The notes under the pieces were generated by a model, which ran no database searches, was not told the origin of the DNA, and worked only from the letters and a program-made list of their open reading frames with translations. A stretch of 64,000 nt of DNA from Spongiactinospora sp. TRM90649 (GTDB taxonomy: Bacteria; Actinomycetota; Actinomycetes; Streptosporangiales; Streptosporangiaceae): positions 122,322-186,321 of the forward strand of contig NZ_JARLTC010000025.1 in the NCBI RefSeq assembly GCF_029382225.1, read 5' to 3'. A program made the translations under genes and the position numbers. Positions 39,135 through 51,136 of this stretch are shown in pieces (positions within the stretch are counted from its first letter, which is position 1; every line of letters starts with the position of its first letter).

Positions 39135-40073
39135 ATGCAGATCGGCATGGTCGGGCTCGGCCGAATGGGCGGCAACATGGCCGAGCGGCTGCGCCGTGGT
39201 GGCCACGAGGTCGTCGGGTACGACCGCGATCCCGCGATCAGCGACGCCGAGAGCCTGAAGGACCTCGTCGAGCGGCTGCGCCCGCCCCGGGCGGTGTGGG
39301 TGATGGTCCCGGCGGGCGGGCCGACGCGCTCCACCGTCGGGCAGCTCGGTGAGCTGCTGTCCGAGGGCGACATCGTGATCGACGGCGGCAACTCGCACTA
39401 CGTCGACGACCGTGAGCACGGCAAGGAGCTGGCCGTCAAGGGCGTCGGGTTCGTCGACGTCGGCGTCAGCGGCGGCGTGTGGGGCCTGGAGAACGGCTAC
39501 GCGCTGATGGTCGGCGGCGAGGACCGGTATGTCCAGGCGCTCTCCCCCGTCTTCGAGACCCTCAAGCCGGAGGGCGGCGGGTTCGTCCACGCCGGCAAGG
39601 TCGGCGCCGGGCACTTCGCGAAGATGGTCCACAACGGCATCGAGTACGGCATGATGCAGGCCTTCGCCGAGGGGTGGGAGCTGCTGGAGGCGGCCGACGT
39701 CGTGGAAGACGTCGAGGGCACCTTCAAGAGCTGGCGGCACGGCACCGTGATCCGCTCCTGGCTGCTCGACCTGATGGTCCGGGCACTGGATGAGGATCCC
39801 GACCTCTCAGACCTCCGTGGTTACGCTCAGGACTCCGGAGAGGGTCGCTGGACGGTCCAGGCCGCGGTGGAGCACGCCGTACCGCTGCCGGTGATCACCT
39901 CGGCGCTGTACGCGCGGTTCAGGTCGCGGCAGTCAGACTCGCCCGCGATGAAGGTGATCGCGGCGCTGCGCAACCAGTTCGGCGGGCACGCCGTCACGGC
40001 GAACGCCGGGGCCGAGGGGCTCGGCGCCGACTCGCCGGGCGCCGACGTCGCACCGCCTCGCGAGGCGGGCTGA
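39135..40073 (+). CDS. gnd: 6-phosphogluconate dehydrogenase, decarboxylating (short GndA type)
   Basis: Oxidises 6-phosphogluconate to ribulose 5-phosphate. 312 residues, the short bacterial form. Rossmann start MQIGMVGLGRMGGNMAERL, IDGGNSHY, GVSGGVWGLENGYALMVGG, and the catalytic-lysine segment GHFAKMVHNGIEYGMMQ. Its place between dnaN and recF is typical of Streptomyces and relatives. ATG at 39135 with GAGGGGG upstream. Confidence 0.93.
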   Translation: MQIGMVGLGRMGGNMAERLRRGGHEVVGYDRDPAISDAESLKDLVERLRPPRAVWVMVPAGGPTRSTVGQLGELLSEGDIVIDGGNSHYVDDREHGKELAVKGVGFVDVGVSGGVWGLENGYALMVGGEDRYVQALSPVFETLKPEGGGFVHAGKVGAGHFAKMVHNGIEYGMMQAFAEGWELLEAADVVEDVEGTFKSWRHGTVIRSWLLDLMVRALDEDPDLSDLRGYAQDSGEGRWTVQAAVEHAVPLPVITSALYARFRSRQSDSPAMKVIAALRNQFGGHAVTANAGAEGLGADSPGADVAPPREAG

Positions 40074-40193
40074 TCGTCGCGCCGATCACCAGATGATCGC
40101 CACGATGATCGTCGGCTGATCGCCGATAACTGTGACATATCGGACGACACGGGTGTGACCCCGGTGGGCCGTGTGGCCCAGTAGCCTTCGTGA

Positions 40194-41399
40194 GTGCATG
40201 TCGCCCACCTGTCGCTGACCGACTTCCGGTCATACCCGTCCGTCGAGCTGGCCCTCGGGCCCGGCGTGACGGCGCTCGTGGGGCCCAACGGGCAGGGCAA
40301 GACCAACCTCGTCGAGGCCATCGGATACGTCGCGACGCAGTCCAGCCACCGCGTGGCCGCCGACGCGCCGCTGGTGCGCCACGGGGCGTCCAGAGCCGTC
40401 GTGCGCGCGTCCGTCATCAAGGAGGACCGCCGGGCCCTGGTGGAGCTGGAGATCAACCCCGGGCGGGCCAACCGCGCCCGGATCAACCGCTCCCCCGTCT
40501 CACGCGCTCGCGACGCCCTCGGGCTGCTGCGCACCGTGCTGTTCGCCCCCGAAGACCTCGCGCTGGTCAAGGGCGACCCGTCCGAGCGGCGGCGTTTCCT
40601 GGACGACCTGCTCGTGGCGCGGGCCCCGAGGTACGCCGGGGTCCGCGCCGACTACGACCGGGTGCTGAAGCAGCGTGGCGCGCTGCTGCGCACCGCGCTG
40701 TCGGCCCGCCACGCCGGCAGGCGCAACGGCCACCGCGCGACGCGGCGGGCCGCCGACGAGTCCGGCTTCGCCGAGGCCGGAGCGGGCGACGTCCTCAGCA
40801 CGCTCGACGTCTGGGACGCCCACCTGGCCCGCCACGGCGCCGAACTGCTCGCCGCGCGGCTGGAACTCCTGGAGGTCCTCCGCCCGCTGGTCGCGATGGC
40901 GTACGCGGCGCTGGCCCCGGGGTCGGCCGAGGTCGGCCTGTCCTACCGGGGCACCCACGCCGGGGGTGAGGACGGCGAGGCGGAGACGACGGCGGAGCGT
41001 GCCGTCCTGGAGGAACGCCTGCGGGCCCGGCTGCTCGAGGTCCGCGACGCTGAGATGGAGCGCGGCGTGACGCTGGTCGGGCCGCACCGGGACGACCTGC
41101 TGCTGAGCCTGGGGGAGTTGCCCGCGCGCGGATACGCCAGCCATGGGGAGTCCTGGTCGTTCGCGCTCGCGCTCCGGCTGGCCGCCTACGACCTGCTGCG
41201 GGCCGACGGCGGCGACCCGGTGCTGATCCTCGACGACGTGTTCGCCGAGCTGGACGCGCAGCGCAGGCGTCGCCTGGCGGAGACCGTCGGCGGCGCGGAG
41301 CAGGTGCTGGTCACCGCGGCGGTGCCGGAGGACGTGCCGTCCGAGCTGACCGGCGTGCGGTTCCAGGTCGCGGAGGGGAGCGTGACCCGTGTCGGCTGA
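40194..41399 (+). CDS. recF: DNA replication and repair protein RecF
   Basis: 401-residue SMC-like ATPase that helps load RecA at gaps. Walker A GPNGQGKTNLVEAI (30-43), signature region around SPVSRARDALGLLRTVLFAPEDL, and Walker B PVLILDDVFAELD near 345. GTG at 40194 lies 6 bases after a TAGCCT hexamer, so it may be leaderless. Its stop overlaps the dciA start. Confidence 0.96.
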   Translation: MHVAHLSLTDFRSYPSVELALGPGVTALVGPNGQGKTNLVEAIGYVATQSSHRVAADAPLVRHGASRAVVRASVIKEDRRALVELEINPGRANRARINRSPVSRARDALGLLRTVLFAPEDLALVKGDPSERRRFLDDLLVARAPRYAGVRADYDRVLKQRGALLRTALSARHAGRRNGHRATRRAADESGFAEAGAGDVLSTLDVWDAHLARHGAELLAARLELLEVLRPLVAMAYAALAPGSAEVGLSYRGTHAGGEDGEAETTAERAVLEERLRARLLEVRDAEMERGVTLVGPHRDDLLLSLGELPARGYASHGESWSFALALRLAAYDLLRADGGDPVLILDDVFAELDAQRRRRLAETVGGAEQVLVTAAVPEDVPSELTGVRFQVAEGSVTRVG

Positions 41400-41958
41400 G
41401 TCCACACCCGGCGGGCCCGCGAGGGAGTCGGGGCTTCCGAGAGGGTCAGAGCTTCCGAGAGAGTCCGCGGAGCGGATCGCCGCCCGGGGCGCGGCGCTGG
41501 CCAGGGAGAAGCTCGCGCAGGCGAAGGCCGACGCGGAACGGCGCGGCCGGCTTCCCCGCCGTGAGCCTCGGCGCAGGCGCGCCGGGGTGGGCCGTGACGC
41601 CGCCGATCCGCAACTGCTCGGCAGCGCGATCCGCGACCTGCTCGCCTTCCGGGGGTGGGAGCAGGAGGTCGCGGTGGGCGGGGTGTTCGGGCGCTGGCGC
41701 GACATCGTCGGCCCCGACCTGGCCGCGCACACCAAGCCGGAGACCTTCACGGAGGGTGAGGTCGTCGTCTCGGCGGACTCGACGGCGTGGGCGACCCAGG
41801 TGCGCCTGCTGGCCGCGACGCTGGTCAGGCGGCTGAACGAGGAGCTCGGCGAGGGCACCGTGCGGCGGGTGAAGGTCCAGGGGCCGCAGCGGGGGCCGCG
41901 TCCGAGGGGCGGGCTGCGGGTCACCGGCAGCAAAGGGTCACGCGACACGTACGGATAG
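41389..41958 (+). CDS. dciA: DciA family protein (DUF721)
   Basis: 189 residues. The C-terminal DUF721 domain (LLAFRGWEQEVAVGGVFGRWRDIVGPDLAAH, then STAWATQVRLLAATLVRRLNEELG) belongs to DciA. DciA loads the DnaB helicase in bacteria lacking DnaC/DnaI. The N-terminus is Arg-rich. GTG start overlaps recF by 11 bases, an operon arrangement seen across actinobacteria. Confidence 0.9.
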   Translation: MSAESTPGGPARESGLPRGSELPRESAERIAARGAALAREKLAQAKADAERRGRLPRREPRRRRAGVGRDAADPQLLGSAIRDLLAFRGWEQEVAVGGVFGRWRDIVGPDLAAHTKPETFTEGEVVVSADSTAWATQVRLLAATLVRRLNEELGEGTVRRVKVQGPQRGPRPRGGLRVTGSKGSRDTYG

Positions 41959-42382
41959 CGACAGGGTGGGAGGTTCGCCGTACGACGGGCACCGGGCCCC
42001 GGCGGAGAGATGTCCGTCCCGCGCGTGGCGGCCCCGGCGGCGGCGAGCATCACCCGGCCGGCGGCCCTCGAACCCCCGAAATTACGGCTGGATGGGCCAG
42101 CGAGCCGTCTGCGGCGATGACCCCCATCTCTGTGGGGGGACTCTTGAGAGAGGGGTCGACGCCCGACAGGGCCATCACAGGGGCCGTCAATGCCACATCA
42201 TGCGCTTGGGGCCGGTAGAATGAAAGCGATTCCGGACACGTCCGCTTGCGCGTCACCCCGGCATGCACGGCCGCTTCCCCTGGGTGAACGCATCGGGGCA
42301 CTCACATCGGTGACGGGCACGGCTGGGAGCACGTTTTTTCGTGGTCCTCCCCGCCGCGTGTCCGCGGCAGGAGGATTTGCAC
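41959..42382. promoter_or_regulatory. gyrB upstream region
   Basis: 424 bases with no gene. A small hairpin CCCCCA-tctctg-TGGGGG (42121-42138) may end dciA transcription. A TAGAAT -10-like hexamer lies at 42216-42221 without a clear -35. AGGAGG (42369-42374) precedes the TTG start of gyrB. Confidence 0.4.
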
Positions 42383-44326
42383 TTGTCCTACGACGCTAGC
42401 TCAATCACCGTACTCGAAGGGCTGGAGGCGGTCCGCAAGCGCCCCGGCATGTACATCGGCTCGACTGGTGAGCGCGGGCTCCACCACCTCGTCTACGAGG
42501 TCGTGGACAACGCCGTCGACGAGGCTCTGGCAGGCGTCTGCGACAACATCGAGGTCACGCTGCTGGCCGACAACGGCGTCAGGGTGATCGACAACGGCCG
42601 AGGCATCCCGGTGGGCATCGTCGAGGCCGAGGGACGGCCGGCGGTCGAGGTCGTGCTGACGGTCCTGCACGCGGGCGGAAAGTTCGATAGCAAGTCCTAT
42701 GCCGTCTCCGGCGGCCTGCACGGCGTCGGCGTGTCGGTGGTCAACGCGCTGTCCTCCAAGCTCGCGGTCGAGATCCGCACCGAGGGCCACTACTGGCGGC
42801 AGTCCTACGACCAGTCCAGGCCCACCGCGCCGCTGGCCAAGGGCGAGCCGGCCGCCGACACCGGCACGTCGATCACCTTCTGGGCCGACGACACGATCTT
42901 CGAGACCACCACGTGGAACTTCGAGACGCTGTCGCGCCGCTTCCAGGAGATGGCCTTCCTCAACAAGGGCCTCACGATCACGCTGCGCGACGAGCGGGCC
43001 GACCACATCAACGGCGAGCCGCATGTGGTGACCTACTGCTACGAGGGCGGCATCTCCGACTTCGTCTCGCACATCAACTCCAAGAAGGAGCCGGTCCACA
43101 ACTCGGTGGTCGACTTCGAGTCGCACAGCGAGGGCATCTCCGTCGAGATCGCCATGCAGTGGAACAGCAGCTACACCGAGTCGGTCTACACCTTCGCCAA
43201 CACCATCAACACCGCCGAGGGCGGCACCCACGAGGAGGGCTTCCGCGCGGCGCTGACGTCGATCGTCAACCGCTACGCGCGTGAGCAGCGGTTCCTCAAG
43301 GAGGGCAAGGACGACAACCTCAGCGGCGAGGACATCCGCGAAGGGCTCACCGCGATCATCTCGGTGAAGCTCGCGGACCCGCAGTTCGAGGGGCAGACCA
43401 AGACGAAGCTGGGCAACACCGAGGCCAAGTCGTTCGTGCAGAAGGCGTGCAACGACCACCTGCGCGACTGGTTCGAGCGCAACCCGGGCGAGGCCAAGGA
43501 GATCATCAACAAGTCGCTCCAGGCGTCCAGGGCGCGGATCGCCGCGCGCCAGGCGCGCGACCTGACCCGGCGCAAGTCGCTGCTGGAGTCCGGGTCCGGC
43601 CTGCCCGGCAAGCTGGCCGACTGCCAGTGGAGCGAGCCCGACAAGTGCGAGCTGTTCATCGTCGAGGGAGACTCGGCGGGCGGCTCGGCCAAGGGCGGCC
43701 GCGACTCGCGTTTTCAGGCGATCCTGCCGATCCGCGGCAAGATCCTCAACGTGGAGAAGGCGCGGATCGACAAGGTCCTGCAGAACGCCGAGGTCCAGGC
43801 GCTGATCACCGCGCTCGGCACCGGCGTGCACGACGAGTTCGACATCGCCAAGCTGCGCTATCACAAGATCATCCTGATGGCCGACGCCGACGTGGACGGC
43901 CAGCACATCAACACGCTGTTGCTCACGCTGCTCTTCCGGTTCATGCGCCCGCTGATCGAGGCCGGTCACGTCTACCTGTCCCAGCCTCCGCTGTACAAGA
44001 TCAAGTGGGACCGCCGGGGCGACGACGCCTCCTACGCGTACTCCGACAAGGAACGCGACGCCGTCATCGAGGCGGGCATCGCCGCGGGCAAGCAGGACCC
44101 TCGGCCGCGCGACAACGTGCAGCGGTTCAAGGGTCTGGGCGAGATGAACGCCGCCCAGTTGTGGGACACCACCATGAACCCCGACACGCGTCTGCTGCTG
44201 CAGGTCACACTGGACGACGCGGCCCAGGCCGACGAACTGTTCAGCGTGCTCATGGGCGAAGACGTCGAGGCCCGGCGCGACTTCATCATCCGCAACGCGC
44301 GTGACGTCCGCTTCCTCGATGTCTGA
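42383..44326 (+). CDS. gyrB: DNA gyrase subunit B
   Basis: ATPase subunit of DNA gyrase, 647 residues. SYDASSITVLEGLEAVRKRPGMYIGST start, GHKL ATP site (VVDNAVDEAL, DNGRGIPVG, GLHGVGVSVVNALS) and TOPRIM motif EGDSAGGSAKGGRD near 430 with DADVDGQHI. The TTG at 42383 has AGGAGG 8 bases upstream and fits the family start; the upstream frame extension is not conserved. Operon with gyrA. Confidence 0.97.
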   Translation: MSYDASSITVLEGLEAVRKRPGMYIGSTGERGLHHLVYEVVDNAVDEALAGVCDNIEVTLLADNGVRVIDNGRGIPVGIVEAEGRPAVEVVLTVLHAGGKFDSKSYAVSGGLHGVGVSVVNALSSKLAVEIRTEGHYWRQSYDQSRPTAPLAKGEPAADTGTSITFWADDTIFETTTWNFETLSRRFQEMAFLNKGLTITLRDERADHINGEPHVVTYCYEGGISDFVSHINSKKEPVHNSVVDFESHSEGISVEIAMQWNSSYTESVYTFANTINTAEGGTHEEGFRAALTSIVNRYAREQRFLKEGKDDNLSGEDIREGLTAIISVKLADPQFEGQTKTKLGNTEAKSFVQKACNDHLRDWFERNPGEAKEIINKSLQASRARIAARQARDLTRRKSLLESGSGLPGKLADCQWSEPDKCELFIVEGDSAGGSAKGGRDSRFQAILPIRGKILNVEKARIDKVLQNAEVQALITALGTGVHDEFDIAKLRYHKIILMADADVDGQHINTLLLTLLFRFMRPLIEAGHVYLSQPPLYKIKWDRRGDDASYAYSDKERDAVIEAGIAAGKQDPRPRDNVQRFKGLGEMNAAQLWDTTMNPDTRLLLQVTLDDAAQADELFSVLMGEDVEARRDFIIRNARDVRFLDV

Positions 44327-44376
44327 CGTCGACGACGACCTGGGCGGACTCGTATGAGAAAAGGAACCTTGATCCC

Positions 44377-46923
<2,547 letters not shown>

Positions 46924-46926
46924 TCC

Positions 46927-47928
46927 ATGAACGCCCAGGCGAAACCCGGCGGGGGCGCGGGGCCGGGCAAGGGGCCGGGTGGCCCCGGCCAGGGCGCCGC
47001 GGGTTCTGCAGGTTCGGGCGGGAACTCGCAGCGCAAGCCCCCGGCCGCTGCTTCAGTACCGCGTAACCAGGTGACGGAGAAAATGGATAAGACCACCGAA
47101 AGTGATAGAACCGAGGTGGCGGAGTCTCCATCTCCCGGCCCGGGCAGCCACGGTTCCAAGGGGCCGGGTGGCCCCGGCTCTCAGGGCGGGCCCGGCGGCA
47201 AGGGGGGTCCGCACGGCGGTCCCGGTCAGGGCAGCCCGGGTGGGCCTGGTGGCCCTGGTGGCCCTGGTGGTCCGCACGGCGTGCCCGGCCCCGGTCCGGG
47301 CGGTCCGGGCGCTGCCGGCTCGCTCGGCGGCAAGAGCCCGAACGGCCCGGCGGGCGCCCGCGGCGGCTCCGGGGTGAAGCCCGCCCCGCCCGGTTCGGCA
47401 CCCACCCAGAACCCAGGACGGCCAGGCCCGGTCGCCCCCTCGGGAGACGGCGCGCGCTCGTCCGACCTCCAACTGCGCGGCCTGGGCGACTCCCTCACGT
47501 CCTCCAGTTCCACCTCGGGCTCCAAGCAGGGCAAGGGCGCCGGCGGCCGTGCCCCGCGCAAGGCCCACCTGGTGCTCCGCCGCATCGAGCCCTGGTCCGC
47601 CATGAAGTTCAGCTTCGTGGTGTCGCTGGTCTGCTTCGTGATCCTGTTCGTGGCCGTCGCCGTCCTGTACGGCGTGCTGAGCGCCGTCGGCGTCTTCGAC
47701 TCCATCATCGACACCGTCAACCAGCTCACCAACCCGGACGGCAACGCCACCAACGCCATCGACGCCTCGGCCTGGTTCGACCCGGTCCGCATCCTCGGCT
47801 TCACCGCCCTGGTCGGCGCGATCAACGTCGTCCTCATCACCGCCCTGGCCACCCTCGGCTCGGTCATCTACAACCTCGCCTCCGACGTAGTCGGCGGCGT
47901 CGAGGTGACCTTCAGCGAGGCCGAGTGA
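46927..47928 (+). CDS. DUF3566 family membrane protein
   Basis: 333 residues. The first 200 are Gly/Pro/Ser-rich with collagen-like GGPGGPGG repeats. The last 125 are the DUF3566 domain: ARKAHLVLRRIEPWSAMKFSF-like lead, two membrane helices, and a SVIYNLASDVVGGVEVTF end. Same position after gyrA as Rv0007 in Mycobacterium. Unknown function; co-transcribed with gyrBA. Confidence 0.9.
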   Translation: MNAQAKPGGGAGPGKGPGGPGQGAAGSAGSGGNSQRKPPAAASVPRNQVTEKMDKTTESDRTEVAESPSPGPGSHGSKGPGGPGSQGGPGGKGGPHGGPGQGSPGGPGGPGGPGGPHGVPGPGPGGPGAAGSLGGKSPNGPAGARGGSGVKPAPPGSAPTQNPGRPGPVAPSGDGARSSDLQLRGLGDSLTSSSSTSGSKQGKGAGGRAPRKAHLVLRRIEPWSAMKFSFVVSLVCFVILFVAVAVLYGVLSAVGVFDSIIDTVNQLTNPDGNATNAIDASAWFDPVRILGFTALVGAINVVLITALATLGSVIYNLASDVVGGVEVTFSEAE

Positions 47929-47943
47929 CCTTCCCAGCCCCAC

Positions 47944-47969
47944 CCCCCGCGGGCATCCACCCGCGGGGG
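47944..47969 (+). terminator. Terminator after the gyrase operon
   Basis: Perfect 10-bp stem CCCCCGCGGG with its complement around a CATCCA loop, 16 bases after the DUF3566 stop. Confidence 0.8.
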
Positions 47970-48071
47970 CAACGGCCCACCCACCCAGCGAAACACGGTA
48001 AGCTTTTCCCCAACGGCCACCGGTTCGCCTCAGCCCCCCTGATGCGATAACCTCGGTGGGCCGCACCACGA

Positions 48072-48145
48072 GGGGCTATAGCTCAGACGGTTAGAGCGCT
48101 TCCCTGATAAGGAAGAGGTCCCAGGTTCAAGTCCTGGTAGCCCCA
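48072..48145 (+). tRNA. ileT: tRNA-Ile (anticodon GAT)
   Basis: 74 bases fold into a full cloverleaf. The acceptor is GGGGCTA/TAGCCCC with discriminator A, the anticodon arm CTTCC-CTGATAA-GGAAG has GAT at 48106-48108, and the T arm contains GGTTCAAGTCC. CCA is not encoded. Its 3' half is the insertion point of the integrative element that follows. tRNA-Ile after gyrA is the conserved actinobacterial arrangement. Confidence 0.97.
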
Positions 48146-48156
48146 CATCGACAAAC

Positions 48157-48187
48157 GCCCCGAAGCGATCAAGCTCCGGGGCTTTTT
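48157..48187 (+). terminator. Terminator downstream of tRNA-Ile
   Basis: GCCCCGAAGC and GCTCCGGGGC arms (one mismatch) with a GATCAA loop, followed by TTTTT. It separates the tRNA from the convergent integrase gene. Confidence 0.75.
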
Positions 48188-48212
48188 GCTGCAACGCGTA
48201 CTGCAACGGCCT

Positions 48213-49376
48213 TCACGTGAACAGGTCGTTGACCTTGCCGATCGCGCTCTGGCGGCTCTCCTCGTCGCCGTGCGTGTAGATCTCCATCGTTACCGCGATC
48301 CGGCTGTGGCCGAGGATCTCCATCGCATCGCGGGGAGCGACCCCGAGCTTCTTGAGCAACGACGCTGCGGTGTGCCGGAGATCGTGGACCCGGATCGGCC
48401 GGAGCCCTTCGGCCGCGATGATGCGCGCGAACGAGCGGGCGAGGTTGCGCGGCTCGATCGGACGGCCGGACTTCGTGGTGAACACGAGCCCGGTCTCCAC
48501 CCAGCTCTCCCCCGCACGCTCCCTGCGGATCTTCTGCCCGCCTCGCTGGATCTCCAGGGCCTCCCGGACGATGCCCACCATGGGCAGCGAGCGTTTCCTC
48601 GCCCGCGTCTTGACGGGTGCCTCGTGCAGGTCGGTGCCGACGCGAATGAGCTGCTGGCGGATGTGGACCTGGTCCTCGTCGAAGTCCACGTCGGCCCAGC
48701 GGAGGCCGAGGGCTTCGCCGCGCCGCAGGCCGTACACCAGGAGCAGTACGAAGGCCGGGTACAGCGGATCGAAGCGGGCCACCTGGAGAAAGGCCCGCGC
48801 TTCGGCCGCCGTCCACGGCTGATCGCGCTTGGCTTCGATGGGTGGGAGGGTCGCCAGCCGGGCGACGTTGCGGCTCAGGATCTCCTCACGCATGGCCCTG
48901 GTGAGAGCGGTACTCAGGACGTTCCGCATGGCATGGATGGTGCCGATCGCGTGGTCCCCGTTGAGCCTGCCGTTGAGGAACCCCTGAACGTCGGCCACGG
49001 TCAGGCGGTCGAGCTTCTTACGGCCGAGCCCCGGCTTGAGGTAGAGCCGGACCATGGTCTCGTACTTGGCGAAGGTCGTCCTGCGGACCGAGTGGCGAGC
49101 CACCTCGTTGAGCCAGTAGTCGAGGTACTCCCCCACCTTCCACGGACGGTCAGCGGCGGGAACGCCCCGCCTGGACTTGATCTTGAGATCGTCGATCTTC
49201 GCGCGCACCTCGTCGGAGGTCTTGCCGTACACGGTCTTGCGCTTCTCCGTGCCATCGGTGATGAGGACGTACACCTGTCCACACCACTTGCCGTCCGCCC
49301 GCTGGTACACGGTCCCCTCGTTGTTGGCCCGCCGCCGTCGGCTTCTCTTCTTGCGCTCGTCCGGGATGGTGGTCAT
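48213..49376 (-). CDS. int: Tyrosine site-specific integrase
   Basis: 387 residues. An N-terminal DNA-binding segment (NEGTVYQRADGKWCGQVYV, AP2-like), a SAM-like core-binding domain, and the catalytic domain with Arg218 (YGLRRGEALGL), His331 and Arg334 (HDLRH), His357 (LGHSRIAVTMEIYTH) and Tyr367. All five are present, so it looks active. The ATG at 49376 overlaps the stop of xis (TGATG); the longer frame runs antisense through xis. It faces the tRNA, which contains its attachment site. Confidence 0.93.
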   Translation of the reverse strand: MTTIPDERKKRSRRRRANNEGTVYQRADGKWCGQVYVLITDGTEKRKTVYGKTSDEVRAKIDDLKIKSRRGVPAADRPWKVGEYLDYWLNEVARHSVRRTTFAKYETMVRLYLKPGLGRKKLDRLTVADVQGFLNGRLNGDHAIGTIHAMRNVLSTALTRAMREEILSRNVARLATLPPIEAKRDQPWTAAEARAFLQVARFDPLYPAFVLLLVYGLRRGEALGLRWADVDFDEDQVHIRQQLIRVGTDLHEAPVKTRARKRSLPMVGIVREALEIQRGGQKIRRERAGESWVETGLVFTTKSGRPIEPRNLARSFARIIAAEGLRPIRVHDLRHTAASLLKKLGVAPRDAMEILGHSRIAVTMEIYTHGDEESRQSAIGKVNDLFT

Positions 49377-49554
49377 CACGCCGCGTCCTCCATGAGCTGA
49401 TCGATGAGTTGGGTGATCGAGGCAACCGGCACGAGCCGACGTCGACCGGCCTTGAGGGTCTTGAGCTGTCCCGTGCGGATGAACTTGTAGGGGTCCACCG
49501 GCTGACGCGGAGCTGGCCGGCGGCTTCATCGACTGTGAGAACGGGTCCGTCCAT
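49376..49554 (-). pseudogene. xis: Excisionase with a frameshift
   Basis: The ATG at 49554 opens MDGPVLTVDEAAGQLRVSRW, the first half of a MerR/excisionase-type HTH. The family continuation (PYKFIRTGQLKTLKAGRR then LVPVASITQLIDQLMEDAA) is read only in a different frame, ending at the int start. Adding one C to the CCCC run near 49495 would restore a 60-residue Xis. Either the gene is inactive or the run is a sequencing error. Confidence 0.75.
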
Positions 49555-49562
49555 CGCTGCTC

Positions 49563-51136
49563 CTATGCCGCTTCGGGAGTTGCCGAAAGACCGAGTGCGC
49601 TGGCTTCCAACCGGCGCAGGTGTTCGCGCCAGCGTTGGCGTTCGCTGATGGAGCGCAGGAGCCGTACGGCCAGCGGTGGTACGTTGCCGTCTCCGGCCGG
49701 GACGGGTTTCCATGTGTAGCGGTGTGGGTCGGTGGGTTCGTTATCCAGGCCGAGGGCTTGCAGGACCCAGGTGCGGCGGTCCTGCTTGTGCTCGGCAAGG
49801 GTCTTGTTGGACCACTTGCGGCTCACGAGGACGCGGCGGCCCGCGTAGCCGAGGTGGCCGGGCTTGTGGGCCTTGCCCCGGCACCGTCCGGGGACCATGC
49901 CGGGTTGGCGTGCTTGGGCTGGACGCCGTAGCGCAGCCAGTTCGGGCAGGACGGCGAGCAGGGCTCGTAGCGCAGAGCCTCCACCAGCCGCGCCACATGC
50001 TCACGCCGGGGCCGGGTCCATGTCGTCGAGGGTGTCGCCGAGGCTCTTGGTCAGGTACCGGATCGCCTGGTCGGCATCGGGGGTACCGGCGAGCACGCCC
50101 TGAACATCGAGCTGGTCGCCGAAGCGCAGCACGTGGGCCGGTTCGACTACGTCGTCGAGGGCTTGTTCCCAGGTGGGCAGGATCTCGCCGGTGGCCGGGT
50201 CGAGGTAGCCCGCGCCGTCCTCCCACTGCGGCAGGTGATCGCCCTCGAAGATCACGCGGTCGGTGGTGGGCCACCACACCTGGTGGTAGGTGGCCGCCGC
50301 GATCTGCCGCATCTCCCTTCTTGGGAGGGTGCCCCGGATGGCCATGTGCAGATGCGGCGCGAGCCGTTTCTGCGGTTCGACGGTGGCGAAGTACTGCACG
50401 TCATACCCGGCCACCCGGCGCAGGTTCTGCACGAACCGGTCGATCAGCTTGGAGAAGTGCAGCGCGTCCCGCGCGGCGCGGGCGTAGTCGTAGGTATCCG
50501 GGGCGATCGGCACGCCATCGCGCACCTTGCCGTAGGAGGGCAGGGTCAGGGTGCGGAACAGCGAGGGCCGGTAGGTCTTGCCGCCGGGGCCGGTGAAGGT
50601 CCGGCCGAGGGCGGTGGCCGCCATCGCCCGCTTGGGCAGGTCAGGGGCGTCCTGTCTGCGCCGGGTCGAGCGGTTGCGCTTGCCCGTGGCACGGCCGAGA
50701 ACGTTGCCGCGCATCCCGGCTTGGTTGATCTCGGCGTCGATCCCGGCGATGGCCGCGTCCAGATCGGCGGTGTCCTGCCCGTTGTCGGCGCGTGGTCGCG
50801 CTGGGCCTGGACGTCGGCGCGGAACTCCACCAGCCACCGTTGAGCCTCACTCGGCGGGTCGGGGGTGATGGCGGGTTCGTCCTCCAGGTGCCAGCCCTCC
50901 CGGCACTGCGCCATGCGAAGCTGCCGGTTACGCCGGGCGCACGGCTCGCACACCGCTTCCAGGGTGGCCCCGCATGGAACGTCGATGATCTCGGATGCTC
51001 CAGTGCGGGTGTCGGTCCTGCGCAGCGGGACGGGGCGGATGCACACCCCGTGCTGCTTGGCGACCTCGATGGCGACGTCGCGGGCCTGTGGCATGGCCTG
51101 GCGGACCGCTCGGGGAAGCGAGCGATCGGGGTTCAT
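49563..51136 (-). pseudogene. repSA: RepSA-type replication initiator, three frameshifts
   Basis: Pieces of one AICE replication initiator appear in successive frames. From 51136 there is an N-terminal Cys-rich part (CEPCARRNRQLRMAQCREGWHL). Then comes the catalytic core with RSTRRRQDAPDLPKR, TLTLPSYG, NLRRVAGYDVQYFATVEPQK and LAPHLHMAIRG (HUH-like His pair). A CSPSCPNWLRYGVQPK zinc-like part follows, then GRRVLVSRKWSNKTLAEHK to the stop at 49563. Frame changes are needed near 50790, 50005 and 49893; two of the three lie in C runs. Rolling-circle replication would be lost if the frameshifts are real. Confidence 0.75.

Noticed and set aside
48205..48222. A parS-like word (CTTCACGTGAAC) at the end of int
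   Set aside because: Only the 10-base centre matches; the outer TGTTT/AAACA bases are absent and it lies in int coding sequence.
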